DNA of 64,000 nucleotides, taken from contig OX352774.1 of NCBI GenBank assembly GCA_947095535.1, positions 207,750,965 through 207,814,964 on the forward strand, read 5' to 3'. The position numbers and the translations under genes are program-made. A model generated the notes under the pieces. The model did not search any database and was not told the origin of the DNA. It was given only the letters and a program-made list of their open reading frames with translations. This DNA is from Poecilobothrus nobilitatus (Eukaryota > Arthropoda > Insecta > Diptera > Dolichopodidae). Positions within the stretch are counted from its first letter, which is position 1. Every line of letters begins with the position of its first letter. Shown here in pieces: positions 12,975 through 24,796 of this stretch.

Positions 12975-13265
12975 ATTTTTGTGTCACCCCTTGTTTAGAA
13001 GCTGTAAGGGGTCAAAAACTGAAAATTCTCTATTTTTAAACAGCTGTAACTTGGGCACCTGTCCAAATTTTTTTTAAGTAATATCCAAAAATGAAAACTC
13101 CAACATTATATTTGTTAGAGCTTCAATTTTTGGACTCCAACATTAGTTGTGCTATTAATTTTTAAAAACTCCAACATTAATTAGTGTTAATCATTTTTCT
13201 TAATAATATAGGCTGGCCTTAAAATTGTGACAAAAGTGTGACTTGATTTTTGCCAATATATCTAA
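12975..13265 (+). repeat. dispersed repeat family R, copy B (tail part only)
   Basis: Matches the tail of copy E (28045-28265): gtaaggggtcaaaaactgaa, then ctgtaacttggg, then cctgtccaaatttttttt, then aactccaacattatattt. It lacks the CCGTCC-bearing front half. Truncation suggests an old copy. Confidence 0.55.
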
Positions 13266-13533
13266 CAAATTATTCTAACGATTTCTTTCAAATTTTGTAT
13301 TATTATAAATTTATTTTATTCAATATAACTAATATAACTTATTATATAACTTATTTACTCTTTACCAAAAACTAATTTTGGAAATGTCCTTTTTGAAAAC
13401 CCTTGGTTCTTTCATTACTTGTTTTTTAGATTATTTAACGCGGTTATCAGTTAAAAATCCTTTGAAAAAAAATTTTTTATATAAGATTCACATTTTACAT
13501 ATCATTATAAAATATATGAGCATATATTATATT

Positions 13534-14012
13534 AAGGGTATTCACGAGTTGGTGCAAAGTGGTCTTGCACAAGGGCAAAATTTTGCACCGTAGCATATTT
13601 CAATTTTTTGACAGTTAAAGTGCACAATTTGTTGTTGTTTTCATGTATAAAAAAGTGCAAAATTTTGCAAGAGTATGCAAGACCTAAACCCTATTGCATA
13701 TTTGTGCAAGACCATTGCAAAGTTTGTTTATATATTTTTTGTAAGCGCTATATTAGATAAAAATTTAAAAAATGCCTAAAAAAAGTTGGAAAAAAATTAT
13801 TTCTGATTATTTATTTAGTCAAGCATATGAAGATCTACAAATATCTGAAATTTTTGGTAAGCATATTAAATTTTTATGTAAACAAAACAAGCACATCAAC
13901 GATATTTGACAATTCAATAAAAATGCATGCTAGGGTTGTTTACGAGTTGGTGCAAATATGTGCTACGGTACAAAACAAATTTGCACTTTTGCATCAACTC
14001 GTGAATACCCTT
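13534..14012. mobile_element. TIR element (about 480 bp) with an internal inverted sub-unit
   Basis: Ends are 25-base inverted repeats with one mismatch: aagggtattcacgagttg begins the left end at 13534 and its complement closes the right end at 14012. A second related end, agggttgtttacgagttggt, begins at about 13932, so 13932-14012 forms its own smaller palindrome. Flanks read TTAA on the left and TTAT on the right, too imperfect to call a target duplication. An ATG at 13772 opens about 29 Lys-rich codons (MPKKSWKKIISDYLF...) that could be a transposase or DNA-binding leftover, but this is weak. Confidence 0.55.
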
Positions 14013-14655
14013 ATTATATTCATTCGGCAATTTTTGTTTGACTTTGACAATTTTTCCTTTACCTTTTCCATTTTCTTCATAAAATCTCTTTCATAAGTAA
14101 ATTTCTCTTTATTCAAAATATAAAACTTTATTTAAAACAGGAAAAGTACAAAAAATAGAAATCGCTCTAGTGGCAAATCCTTTAAATATAATTATATAAT
14201 TTTTGAGTAATTATTATATGTATAACCTTTACTAAAATCTTTAAAGTTTATAAAAATATCATCTAAAAGCACAGCATCATTCAACACAACAAAACAAAAA
14301 ACAATTTATAAAATAATCACACTTGAACAGTAAGCTAAATTAATCAACATCATAACAATTTTATATAATTTTAATATTTTATCCCTTTCAATTAAAATCA
14401 TTGCAATGTTGATGCATGCAGCATGATGTTTAAGTCTGATACTCTATAAAATTTTAGACATTACTACATTTGTAATAAATTCTATTACATTTCTGTAATT
14501 GCAAAATTCAGGATGTACTTTTGCTATTTAATACGTTTCATCGCAAAATTAACATTTTCGATATAGCTAAAATACATATAATAATTAATCTATCACAGAC
14601 TAGACAGTATGCTATAGTCTAAATCTAGGAAAATAATATTTTTTGCTTCTGTCTA
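14013..14655. other. AT-rich spacer, nothing recognised
   Basis: No gene-like ORF and no repeat edges. It ends at the TA dinucleotide flanking the mariner-type element. Confidence 0.4.
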
Positions 14656-14657
14656 TA

Positions 14658-15304
14658 AAGGGTCTTTCAAATTAAGTTTTCAAAAGTAGACGACTGTGTA
14701 AGACACTTCAAACATTGAAGTGTCAAACTTCACACTTCAAACATTGAAGGCACCCATATTATATGTCATATTGACAGTTGAAGGTTTGTCATTTATAAAA
14801 ATGGATATACATTACGACAACGTGTTGAAATTATTGAATTATTCTATGAAAATAGTGGCTCTGTAAGAAATGTTTTTCGCAAATTAGCCGATGTTTATAG
14901 TCTACATAATCGTCCAACTAAGCAACAAATTGGTAATATTGTACGGAAATTTCAAGAAACTGGTGCAGCACAAGATCGAGAAAGACATCAGTATACTCGT
15001 GCCGGTCGTTCACAAGAAAATATTGGTGCTGTGAGTGATAGTGTTTCAGCTGACCCCACCATGTCAATTTCCCGACGTCCACAACAATTGGGATTTTCTG
15101 AGTCAACTTTTTGCGTATTATACACAAAGATTTAGCGTTGAAGCCCTACAAAGTTCAATTGACACAAAAAATTAGCCACAAGATCATTCCATGCATCGGG
15201 ACTTTGCCATTGTACTTCAAAAATAAATAAAAATCTTCCAGTTTCAATTCAAATTTTATGTCTTTTAATTATTTCCTTTTGAAAACTCAATTTGAAAGAC
15301 CATT
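14658..15304 (+). mobile_element. decayed mariner-superfamily element with transposase N-terminus remnant
   Basis: Seen: inverted ends of about 29 bases (inner part ggtctttcaaatt-A/G-agttttc) flanked on both sides by TA (14656-14657 and 15305-15306), the target choice of Tc1/mariner elements. Inside, from about 14802, the plus strand reads a helix-turn-helix region (LRQRVEIIEFYYENSGSV..., HNRPTKQQIGNIVRKFQETG, SISRRPQQLGFSESTF) like the N-terminal DUF4817-type domain of insect IS630/Tc1/mariner transposases. The frame breaks near 15128 by one base, continues as KDLALKPYKVQLTQK in another frame, and stops near 15212. The DDE catalytic part is absent. At 647 bp, roughly half of an autonomous element, it is an internally deleted, non-functional copy. 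Confidence 0.85.
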
Positions 15305-15509
15305 TAAATTTTTGTTAATTCTCAATAGTAATTTTAAATAATTGAATATACCCATATACATAAAAGTATATCTGCATTATTTTTGAAAATTCTGTACTAT
15401 ATTTTCCAAGACAAAAACAATTAAAAACACAAGAATAGAATCAAAATTTTCCGTTTTAACGTGGCGTATCTTTACAGCTAACAAAATTTCAACCGTTTTG
15501 CTATATTTC

Positions 15510-15860
15510 GTTGGCAATTTATGACTTCAAAATTGTTTTTTTATAAATTAAATTATAAATAGTTTTTAGCACATTTTTTAAAAATTTGTGAAAAATTTGC
15601 TTATTAGTTTCACTTTCTCTGTTTGTCCGTCCGTGTCTTTACATGGTTTAAGATAGAACAATCACACTTTAAGCATGAATAAATCTTATAAAAACAATTA
15701 ATGTTATGAAACAACTTTTTTATGTAGCTGTACCCATTACATCAGAGGTCAGCCTGTCAATGTTGGGTTGGATAAAGACCTATTTTCAAATGTGTACATC
15801 TCAGGTCCTGCTTTACAATTTAATTCATATATTCATTCATATAATTGAAACTGAGTAAAA
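15510..15860 (+). repeat. dispersed repeat family R, copy C (front part)
   Basis: Starts around gttggcaatt, as does the reversed copy D. It continues with tttttagcac, ttagtttcactttctctg, tttgtccgtccgtgtc, aatgttatgaaacaac and acatctcaggtcctgcttt, then loses similarity. The tail half is absent. Confidence 0.6.
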
Positions 15861-16967
15861 CTTCTTAAAAACTGATACCACTACAAAAGTTGTATTGCGG
15901 AGCTTTATTTCAATTTTAATTTGCAAATGTTTCGAGAAGCACTTTATTTAATTTTCAATCTTGATTCGTTCTTCAGAAAAAAAATTTTTTTTTGCTCAGG
16001 AAAGAACGTTATATTAAAAGAACAATTAAAATTCTCCAATATCGTTTTGTTCCAGACCACCGTTTATTAAAAATTTGTAAAAATTCCTAATGATTGTTAA
16101 TTGTAATAACTCTAACGCCAAAATCCGTCTTAAAATTAGCATTTAACAAAACTGCTTAATATTAAAACTTTTTATTTCTAGAAAGAGGAACAGCTTAGTA
16201 TAACAACAGTTTAGTATAAAATCTAAATGTTTTAACTCAAAATTTATACATCTTTAATATCTTAACTACGATGGCGTAATTTTAATTCTCTCACAATCAA
16301 ATAAAAAAAAAAATTTTTAATATTAATTACTAAAAGCTTATAGATCTAATACAAATTGATTAAGATTAATGACCATTTATCAATAAATAAAAAAAAAAAA
16401 CTTTAATACAATTTCAAGTTTAGGCGAACTTTAAAAACTTTTAAGAAAATTTTAGAATATTTTGTATAAAAAACAAAAATAAAAATTAATTAAATTTATA
16501 AACAAAAACACTTTATAAAATATAACAAAAAATATTTTAAAAAAGTGATTGACCTAAACCGAACCGAGTTGTATTCTTTCTAGTAATTCTCAAAAGCTAT
16601 GGGAAGAAAAAAGCAAAAATGTTGTATATGTATATGTCTAAAATATATTAATTAATTTTAAGAATCATAATTTGTAGCTTCAATTGAACTTTTCAGGTAA
16701 ACAATACAACTTTTTTTTTTTTTTAAACAAATAAAAGATTCTGTATACTTCTATTATAATAATGACACAAAATAAAATCCTATTTTTTTTTTTTTTTTAA
16801 TAAAATTGAGTAATATTTTACTAAATGGCGCTTAATTATTTTTTTTTGAATTAATTCTTTCTATATAGTAATCATTGTCAAATGACCTTGGAAAATATGA
16901 ATAACTAAATTTTTTATTTTTTTATAAAAACAATAAATAGATAGAGATAAATTTATTTTTATCTAAA
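15861..16967. other. AT-rich intergenic, nothing recognised
   Basis: Homopolymer-rich; no coding or repeat structure that I could support. Confidence 0.4.
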
Positions 16968-17275
16968 ACTAGCTAATGCTCGGTGACCGTTGCTGCGTCC
17001 CTCAATGAATAAAACATATGGGTTTTTAATTGAAGATATTGATTAACAAATTCCAAGTCTGTTTATAAAGTCAATTGCACTGTCAAAGAGCAATACATAT
17101 ACAAAATTTGAAGTCAATCGGTCAAACTGTCAAAAAAGTTTAAATATTTGAATCGCAGTCCAAATTTGGCGGCGCTTTAGAACAAAATAGTTAACCCATA
17201 ATTTTCATGATGATCAGCTGAGCAGTTTAGGAATCTAAAAATTACAAATAAACAAATTTTCGCTTTTTTTTTTTG
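16968..17275 (-). mobile_element. Helitron-like non-autonomous element, copy 1
   Basis: On the minus strand the element ends ...gagggacgcagcaacggt, a short hairpin, then GCTAGT (plus strand ACTAGC at 16968-16973). It shares with the plus-strand copy at 43372-43754 the blocks gatcatcatgaaaat, caaatatttaaactttttt, ttgacttcaaattttgtat, ctctttgacagt and catatgttttattcattgaggg. A CTAGT end after a hairpin, without inverted ends, fits the Helitron/HINE type. The 5' end is eroded in a T run near 17275. No Rep/helicase coding sequence is present. Confidence 0.6.
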
Positions 17276-19127
17276 TGAAATTTGTTTGCCAAGATTCGAA
17301 GCTTAAAATTTGAGACTTAAATCTAAATCTCAAATCTTTAATTTGAGAAAAAAATCTAAAACTTGAAAATTTGCACAACTTTTTCACTTTATTAATTATT
17401 GATTTCAATTTAATTTGATATTATGTATGTATGTATGATTATTAATTGTTGAAAATTCAAGTATAGATTTTTGCATACATTGTTAGTAACCAAAAAGTTG
17501 GTTTTTTTATTCAAATTAGAATTGACAATCTATAGTAGGGATTCACATATAAAATAAAGATCAAAAATGATAATATATGTATATACCTAACTTAAAAATA
17601 TTTTAATTAAATTCGTTCTACACTTGTTTTATGGTAAACAAAACAAATAAATATTGCTGCTGATTCATATGATTCATGAAAAAAAATTTTTTTGGATCAA
17701 CTGTGAATTGGAATCAATTTGGCACTTTATTTTTATCAATTTGACACTATTCTTTGTTTTAAATTCCTTGCTAATTATACACAGATACTCACATTCAGTA
17801 GAAATCAAAGAATGAATTATTTTACCGGAATCTCAAGATTTTAAACTAAATCAAGAAAAATTTCTCAAGCATGAACCAAGTATATTAAACGAATTATATA
17901 ATTAAATAAAAACCCTTCTAAAAAAAACGTTTTTGCAATAACATTTTATATTAATTGTTTTCATTTCATTTCAAAAGTGTACTGTTTACAATGAAATTAT
18001 TTTAATTTGCAAAATATGTATATATATATAAGATTCAAAATGTATTTATTGGATTTTATTGAATTTCTTATTTCGAAATTACAATGTTAATCGAGAAAAT
18101 ATATAAACAAAAAAAATTACACAAGAACAGTATTGCAATAAATTTCATAAAGACGGAAATTACATTAATTTTAAATTTATAAAATTATAAAAGATTGTTT
18201 AATTGTTATTATTATTTTATTGATCTTATATTGAACCGGTTCAAGTTCAATATTCATTCATGTTTTTTATTTTTTTATTTTTGTCTTTTTTTTTTTTTGT
18301 ATTGTTTAAAATTAAAAAAAAAAAAAAAGCTTTTAAAATTTCAAATCAAGTCAATCCATCAAAATCGTGATAAAAAAAAAAAAAAAAATTCTAAATGATG
18401 GTACCTATATAGAAGCAATGAAAATTTAAGAAAAAATATTTTAAAGAAATTGCGATATAATAATTACGATAGAATCATCATCTTTTGAGCTTTTTTTATT
18501 CGATTTAATTTTTGAAATCTCTGATTAATTTAGTCTGTACTCGAATCTTATTGAATCAAATTCTCAAAATCTCGGAAATTTAATTCTTTTATTTTTTTTA
18601 AAGAATAATTAACGTTTGTTTTTTTTTTCTTTTTTTTTTTAATTAACCATAATTTTAATATTAAAAAAAAAAAAACAAGTTATTAATCATTAATTATAAT
18701 ATTAATGTAAATTAAATGTAAATTAAAAATTGATTCAATATAGTACCTATGTTGAAAACAATTTAAATACTTAAGTGTTTTTTTAGTTTTTTTTTTTTTT
18801 TTAATTTTAACTGTTTTTTGATAAAAATAAAATTTTTAACTTTAATTATATTATATAAATTTTGACAACGAAAAATTTTATTTCAATAATAATAAAATAG
18901 TGAACAATATAGTTGTCATTTGTTTTTTTTTTTATTTTTAAATACGCGTTTAAGAATTATTTATAAGTTTTATGACTTGTATTTGGAATTAAGATTTTTC
19001 ATAATTAAAAAAAAAAAAACTTTACAATGATACTAGCAGTTTTTTGTTTTTTGGTAAAAAAATTTAAACATAAAATTATACTTGAAAAAAAAAAATAAAT
19101 AAATAAATAAATAAATATTATAATTAA
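17276..19127. other. AT-rich 5' flank of the inactive ACE paralogue, no gene seen
   Basis: No supported ORF; the 67-codon ORF at 18195 is homopolymer-driven. Multiple long A and T runs. An (aaat)n run of about 25 bases lies at 19097-19121, just before the ATG at 19128. Confidence 0.4.
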
Positions 19128-21560
19128 ATGTTCATATATATATCATTCATTATACAGTTTGGAATTTTATATACAACACCATTAACAAATGGTAAAATTA
19201 CCAATAAAGCAGATATAGAAAATTTCTTATTAAAATGTAATTATGAATTAGCTGTTATTAATAATCGAAAAACTGAAATCAGTTGGCTTAAAGATGCTTA
19301 TTATACTGATACTGAAGAATCTGAAGAAGAAGAAACACCAGAAGAAAAACAATTATCAAAAGATTTAATTGAATTAACAAAATATATAAATAATGAAAAA
19401 AAAGATATTAAATTATCAGAAATAAATGATTCAAATTTAAAAGAACAAATTGAAAATTTACCAAAATTAAATTATGAAGTATTAAATGATAAAGAAATGA
19501 AAGAATTAGAAGATACAACAGTTAATATGACATTAATATATCGTACAGTTTATTTATGCTCATATACAGATCCAAATAATTGTAATTTAACTTTAATACC
19601 ACATGTACAAGATATTATACATAATTCAATGGATATTAATGAAATTGAACATTATTGGTTAGAATGGCAAACAAAAAGTGGTTCAAAATCAAAAGATGAT
19701 TTTGCAAAATTTGTTAAAATTTATCGTAAAACATCTGAATTAAATGGTTATAAAATACCATCTGATTATTGGTTTAGAAAATTTGGTAAAAGTAATAAAA
19801 TTATAAAATTATTAAATAAATTAATTGAACAAATAAAACCATTATTTGAACAATTTCATGGACGTGTACGTGGTTTATTACGTGAAAAATATGATACATA
19901 TTATATTAAAGAAAATTGGCCATATCCACAACATTTATCAGAAAAATATATTGGTGCTGCTTTTAGAAATGAAGATCATAATGGTATTGAATTACCATTT
20001 CCTGAAGCTGGTATGCCAAATATAACTGCAGAATTTTTAAAACAACAATATATACCACGTTCATTTTATGATGTAGCTGAACAATTTTTTAAATCAATTG
20101 GTCTTAAAGGTTTAGATGAGTAAGTTTTATATACAAAAAAAAAAAAAATATTTGAAATATAAATAAAATTGTATAAAATTGTTTTTTTTTTTTTTTTTTA
20201 AAGAAATTTTTGGGATAATAATGTTTTACCAAAAGGTGATCCAAGTGAAACATATTTATATTGTACAAATAAAGTATATAATTATTATGATAGTGATTTA
20301 ATTAAAATGACACATTGTCCAAATGTTGATCTTTTACGTTATATGAATATGTTTGAAACTGTTTCAACTTTACATTTTTATAATGAATCAAAAATTCAAC
20401 CAACATTATTTCAAATGGAACCATTTCCAGATTTTTTAGAATCATTAGGAAAAATTTTTTCATTATCAGCAACAACACCAACATTTTTAGAAAATATTGG
20501 AATTTTACAAAATAATTCATATAATGATGAACAACGTATGAATCGTTTATATTTTTTGGTAAATTAAATTTTTTTAAAAATATATATTTTTGTTTTTTTT
20601 TTCATAAATAAAATTTATTAAAATTTTAAAAATAGGGTTTCCAAGAAATTTTTGTTATTCCTATTTTATATGTTTTGGATAAATATCGTGTAGATGTTTT
20701 AAATACTGGTATTAAAACATGGGATAATTGTGCATATTGGGATCTTAATGAAAAATATACTGGAGCTATACCACCAATTAAAAGAACAAATAAAGATTTT
20801 GATATACCATCAAAACTTTTGATAGCTGTTGATGAAATTTACACTGGGTAAATACATAATAATTATTTTCAAACGAAATTTTAATTAATTTTATTTAATA
20901 AATTTTTATTTTTCTTTTTTTTTAGAACTATACTTGGTACAGCATTTAAATATCAAGTTTATAAACATTTTTGTGAAAAAACTGGTGAATATGTCAAAAA
21001 TGATCCTAATTTCCCATTAGATTATTGTGATTTAACAGGACATCCTGAAATTGGTGAAAGTATAACGTAAGATTTAAATATAAAAAAATAAACTAAATAC
21101 AGTGAAATCTACTAAATGAAAACTTAGAATCATAATTAAAGTTATCTGTTTAGAAATAAGATGGCTTGATGAGATTGGTCAGAAATAAAGTAAAAAGCTT
21201 TGATTTATTTCAACTTTTCATTTGTTTTTTTTTTACTATCGATTTCACTGTATATACTTAAACATGAAACAAATTTAATTTAAAAACAAAAATTATTACA
21301 GTAAAGCTATGGCATTAGGTTCATCAAAACCATGGACTGAAATCTTGGCAACATTAACTGATGGAGAAACTGAACTTAGTTTTGATGGTTTTCTTGAATA
21401 TTTTGAACCATTATTTGAATGGCTTACACGAGCTAATGATTATAATAAAGCTGAAGTAGGATGGCAAGAATCAAATCGTATGTTATCTTATGTTTTACCT
21501 TTAATTATCTAATAATAATAGTTTATTTTTTTTCTTTCAATTACAGAATGCGAAAAATAA
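19128..21560 (+). CDS. ACE-like protein lacking the zinc-binding histidines (predicted non-peptidase)
   Basis: Seen: six exons, 19128..20119, 20204..20558, 20636..20847, 20926..21066, 21302..21477 and 21547..21560, giving 629 residues. Signal peptide-like start MFIYISFIIQFGILYTTPLT; a Glu-rich insert (TDTEESEEEETPEEK) near residue 66. The fold is recognisable throughout (LREKY, PFPEAG, FDIPSK near the C-terminal third, GSSKPW, FLEYFEPL, VGWQESN). Where active paralogues have HELGH this one has FETVS (381-385): both histidines are gone while the middle Glu remains, and the later HEAVGD is LESLGK. Known: several insect Ance paralogues lack active-site residues. Inferred: secreted binding or decoy role, not peptidase. 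Introns match those of the 50.7-kb paralogue except for one lost near residue 208. The last 14-base exon restores a QCEK* ending analogous to DKC in the other copies. Confidence 0.85.
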
Positions 21561-21625
21561 GAGCTATAAAAAGATTTACTTCTTTTTTTTTTTTGCTTAC
21601 AAAAATTTGTACCTGATGGATTTTC

Positions 21626-21631
21626 AATAAA
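21626..21631 (+). terminator. candidate poly(A) signal of the inactive ACE paralogue
   Basis: AATAAA lies 66 bases after the stop codon at 21558-21560, in the right place for the 3' end of the plus-strand gene. Confidence 0.45.
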
Positions 21632-22215
21632 AAAACGTGATGTAAAATTAATATTTAGTTTTTTTCTGTTTTTTTTTTTATTAGCTTCATCATTTATTTT
21701 AGCTTATTTAAAAAATAAAAAAAAATCTAAACATTACCTATAAATCATAAATTCTTATAATTACTATATAATTAAAAGAAACAAAAAACAGGATTTCAAG
21801 TTTTTAACAGTCGTTCATTCATTTATTTAAAGCTAATAATAAAAAAAAATTTTTAAATGATGAAATCGCTTTAGAGTTCTAAAAATACAATAAAAAAAAA
21901 AAAAATTTCAACAAAAGAATAAAAAAAATAAAACAACATTTTAATGTTTAAAGATTTTAAACTCATTTGCATGAGAAATAAACAATTATTAGAACCTACT
22001 ATCACTTTTTTTTTCCATTAATACATAGAAAAAAAACCAAAAAAAGACTCCATAGCTGTTTAGAAAGTTCAAGGACAAGCTGGAATATAAATGTTAGAAA
22101 TGCAAATTTAATTTAATAATAGTGTTAATTTTTGCGACGTGAAAAAAAAATAAAATAAAATTTTTCACAGCCAGACAGTGATAGATTATAGAGGTGATAT
22201 AGGAAATCTATTACT
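21632..22215. other. 3' flank, AT-rich
   Basis: Contains an open frame running from about 21570 to 21740 that reads a hydrophobic stretch followed by a Lys-rich tail (see findings); otherwise no gene is seen. Confidence 0.4.
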
Positions 22216-22665
22216 GACGGTTCGCAAAATAATGGAAACCAAGTTTTTCTAAATATGTTTTAATTAAATAATTCATATCTTTTGTTGATACAGTGTGCAT
22301 GAAAAGTAGGAAATGCTTACAGCCTTCAAATACTTTCAACAACATTATAATAATAATGCCGTTAGAATGTTTATACCATTGTACAGATGTGAGTGGTTAA
22401 TTTTTCCAAATAAGAAATTAAAAAACTTTTAAAGCTGCACATTTTTTCAAACGCATTACACTGCCAAAGTTGTTAGGGTTCTTATTCCATTTTACTGCTT
22501 ATGGATGGGAAGAGCTGATTTTTCTAAGTAAGAAGTTAAAATATATTTTAACTTTTAAGCTTCAAATATTTCCCACTTCCTTATTCTACAGAAGCCGCTG
22601 GGCTATTTACTCAATTGTACAGTTTACGGGTGGGTGGGGCTAGTTTTTCTAAGTAAGGAGTAAAA
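22216..22665 (+). repeat. degenerate tandem repeat, about 115-125 bp period
   Basis: A similar block recurs: ttaatttttccaaataagaa near 22397, tgatttttctaagtaagaag near 22514 and tagtttttctaagtaaggag near 22639, with a weaker match near 22242. In the last three units each block is preceded by a ttcttattccatt- or attgtacag-like segment and a gtgggt/gatggg-type G-rich piece. Divergence is high. Confidence 0.4.
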
Positions 22666-23760
22666 TAACGTTTAGATTAGTTCAATATCAATACACTGCA
22701 ATGTTATAATTTCAGGAAAAGTTTTTTAAACGTATTGATATTACTTTATTAAAATTTTACCTAATCTAATAACAGTAATAACAAATCAATGCTTTTAAAT
22801 TAAAAATGTATTTAAAAGAAAATTTCAATATACATATTTAATTTGCTTTTAAATCAAAAACAAAATAAAATAATTTTTGCATAATTTATTTTATAATATA
22901 AACAGTCAATAAGCATTCACCACACCTTTAAAACTGGTTTAATTGTCCCGTTCATAACATAATATAACTTGTATACATATATAACATCTTTTCGATATTG
23001 TGAATTACAGTTTACGCATTTTATGTATTGGATAAAGTTTGAACTTAGAATAATTATTAACAATGCTACTCTAAAATTTCAAAGAATAGATTTTATGATT
23101 ACTAATTATTCTATAATTTGTTAATACTATGACATCAAAATAAATATTCCATTAGAAAATAGTGAAAGAACTAATGATATTTTTGACAGTTGATTAACAA
23201 TTGAAAGTTTCGTTACTTTTATTTTTCTTAGAAATTTCTTAAAAGTCTAAAAATAGTTCCATTTGAAATATGTTGGTCTCGTTTTCTTGTTAGATATTCC
23301 ATTTATGATCTAAAGTATGATCTAGAGATTCCATTTATGATCTAAACAACAGTTTTAAAATTTGAATGAATGACTTCTTATGGATGAAGTCATTTTTATA
23401 GAATTAAAGTATAGAACATTTAAAGTAGTAAGATTAAGTCAGTCAAACTTTGTTTGTGTTCTTTTTTTTATTTTTAATCCACCATATAATGCGTTGGATT
23501 TAAATGAGTTAATTATTATATATTGTTTTTAATATATCTTAAAAATATCCTATGATTGAAGGTAGGATTAAAATAATTATCCTATGCTTACACACAAAAA
23601 AAAATATTTATCAACAAAAAAATAACAAGGTAACAAAGACTACTGTCATTTCATCCGATTTATTTAGAAGTGTTAAAGAAAATAAATGAAGGCTTGTTTA
23701 TCCCGAATTTGTATAGAAGACTTATATTGAAAATCGCAAATTTGAAATTTTTTTCATTTT
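22666..23760. other. AT-rich intergenic, nothing recognised
   Basis: No supported ORF. A duplicated phrase, attccatttatgatctaa, occurs at about 23297 and 23328. Confidence 0.4.
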
Positions 23761-24796
23761 TATACCCGTATGAACTATGTTCAAGGGTATAATAAATTTG
23801 CCATTACGTTTGTGACACCTTAAAGGAGTCGAGCTAGATATAGTGTCAAAGGTATGGATCGGCTCAGAATCGAATTCTGAGTCGATTAAGCCATGTACGT
23901 CCGTCCGTCCGTCCGTCCGCACGATAACTCAAAAAATAAAGGAGCTAGGGGGCTGAAATTTTTTTTACGTCACTTTTGCAAAATTGTTAGTTTTGCTATT
24001 TAAATCCAACATTTTCGGTCGGCGGGTTCGAGTAGCTGCCATACAACTTCTATCTTTATACAGAAATAACTCAGTATCTATTCAAGCTAGGTTTCTGAAA
24101 TTTTGCAAATGATGATCAAGTTTTATGGCAACAACTTCTGTAAAATTTGGTTGTGGTGGTGCGACGGGTTCGGGTAGCTGCCATACAAAATCTCTTTTTA
24201 AATGAAAAGAACTCAGTGTCCGTCCGCACGATAACTCAAAAAATAGAGGAGCTAGGAGGCTGAAAATTTTTTTACGTCACTTTTGTAAAATTGTTAGTTT
24301 TGCTATTTAACTCCAGCATTTTCTGTCCCCGGGTTCGGGTAGCTGCCATACAACTTCTTTCTTTAAATAGAAATAACCCAGTGTCTGTTCAATCTAGGTA
24401 TCTGAAATTTTGCAAATGATGATCAAGTTTTATGGCAACAACTTCTACAAAATTTGGTTGTGGTGGTGCGACGGGTTCGGGTAGCTGCCATACAAAATCT
24501 CTTTTTAAATGAAAAGAACTCAGTGTCTATTGAAGCTAGCTATCTGAAATTTAGTGAAAAAGTGTCGAGTTGCATGCCAAAAACTTTTGTAAAATTTGAA
24601 TGGTCTAAAGCAGCCGGTTCAGGCTTTTTGCATTTCTTGGAACTTAATGAAGCTAGGCGCAATAGATTCGGGTAGCTATCATACAACTCCACAATTTACA
24701 TAAATATATCTCTGTGGTTCGGTACTAAAACTCTGAATGTTTTTAAAAGATGATCAAGTTTTATAGAAACAGGATATATTACGTTCATACGGGTAT
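23761..24796 (+). repeat. TATACCC-ended repeat element with 307-bp internal tandem duplication
   Basis: The left end is a hairpin (tatacccgtatgaac ... gttcaagggtata) and the right end at 24783-24796 is gttcatacgggtat, complementary to the left end. The interior carries gtcgattaagccatgtacgt followed by a (GTCC)n array at 23900-23919, then two direct copies of about 307 bases starting near 23920 and 24227; each holds acgataactcaaaaaata, ctatttaa..ccagcatttt-like, gggttcgggtagctgccata and ctcagt landmarks. GC content is clearly above the surroundings. Similar TATACCC/agtcgatt-agccatgtccgtc repeats are common in Drosophila intergenic DNA (from memory). No protein was recognised. Confidence 0.65.

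Noticed and set aside
14918..15127. 69-codon minus-strand ORF
   Set aside because: Shadow of the transposase remnant on the plus strand.
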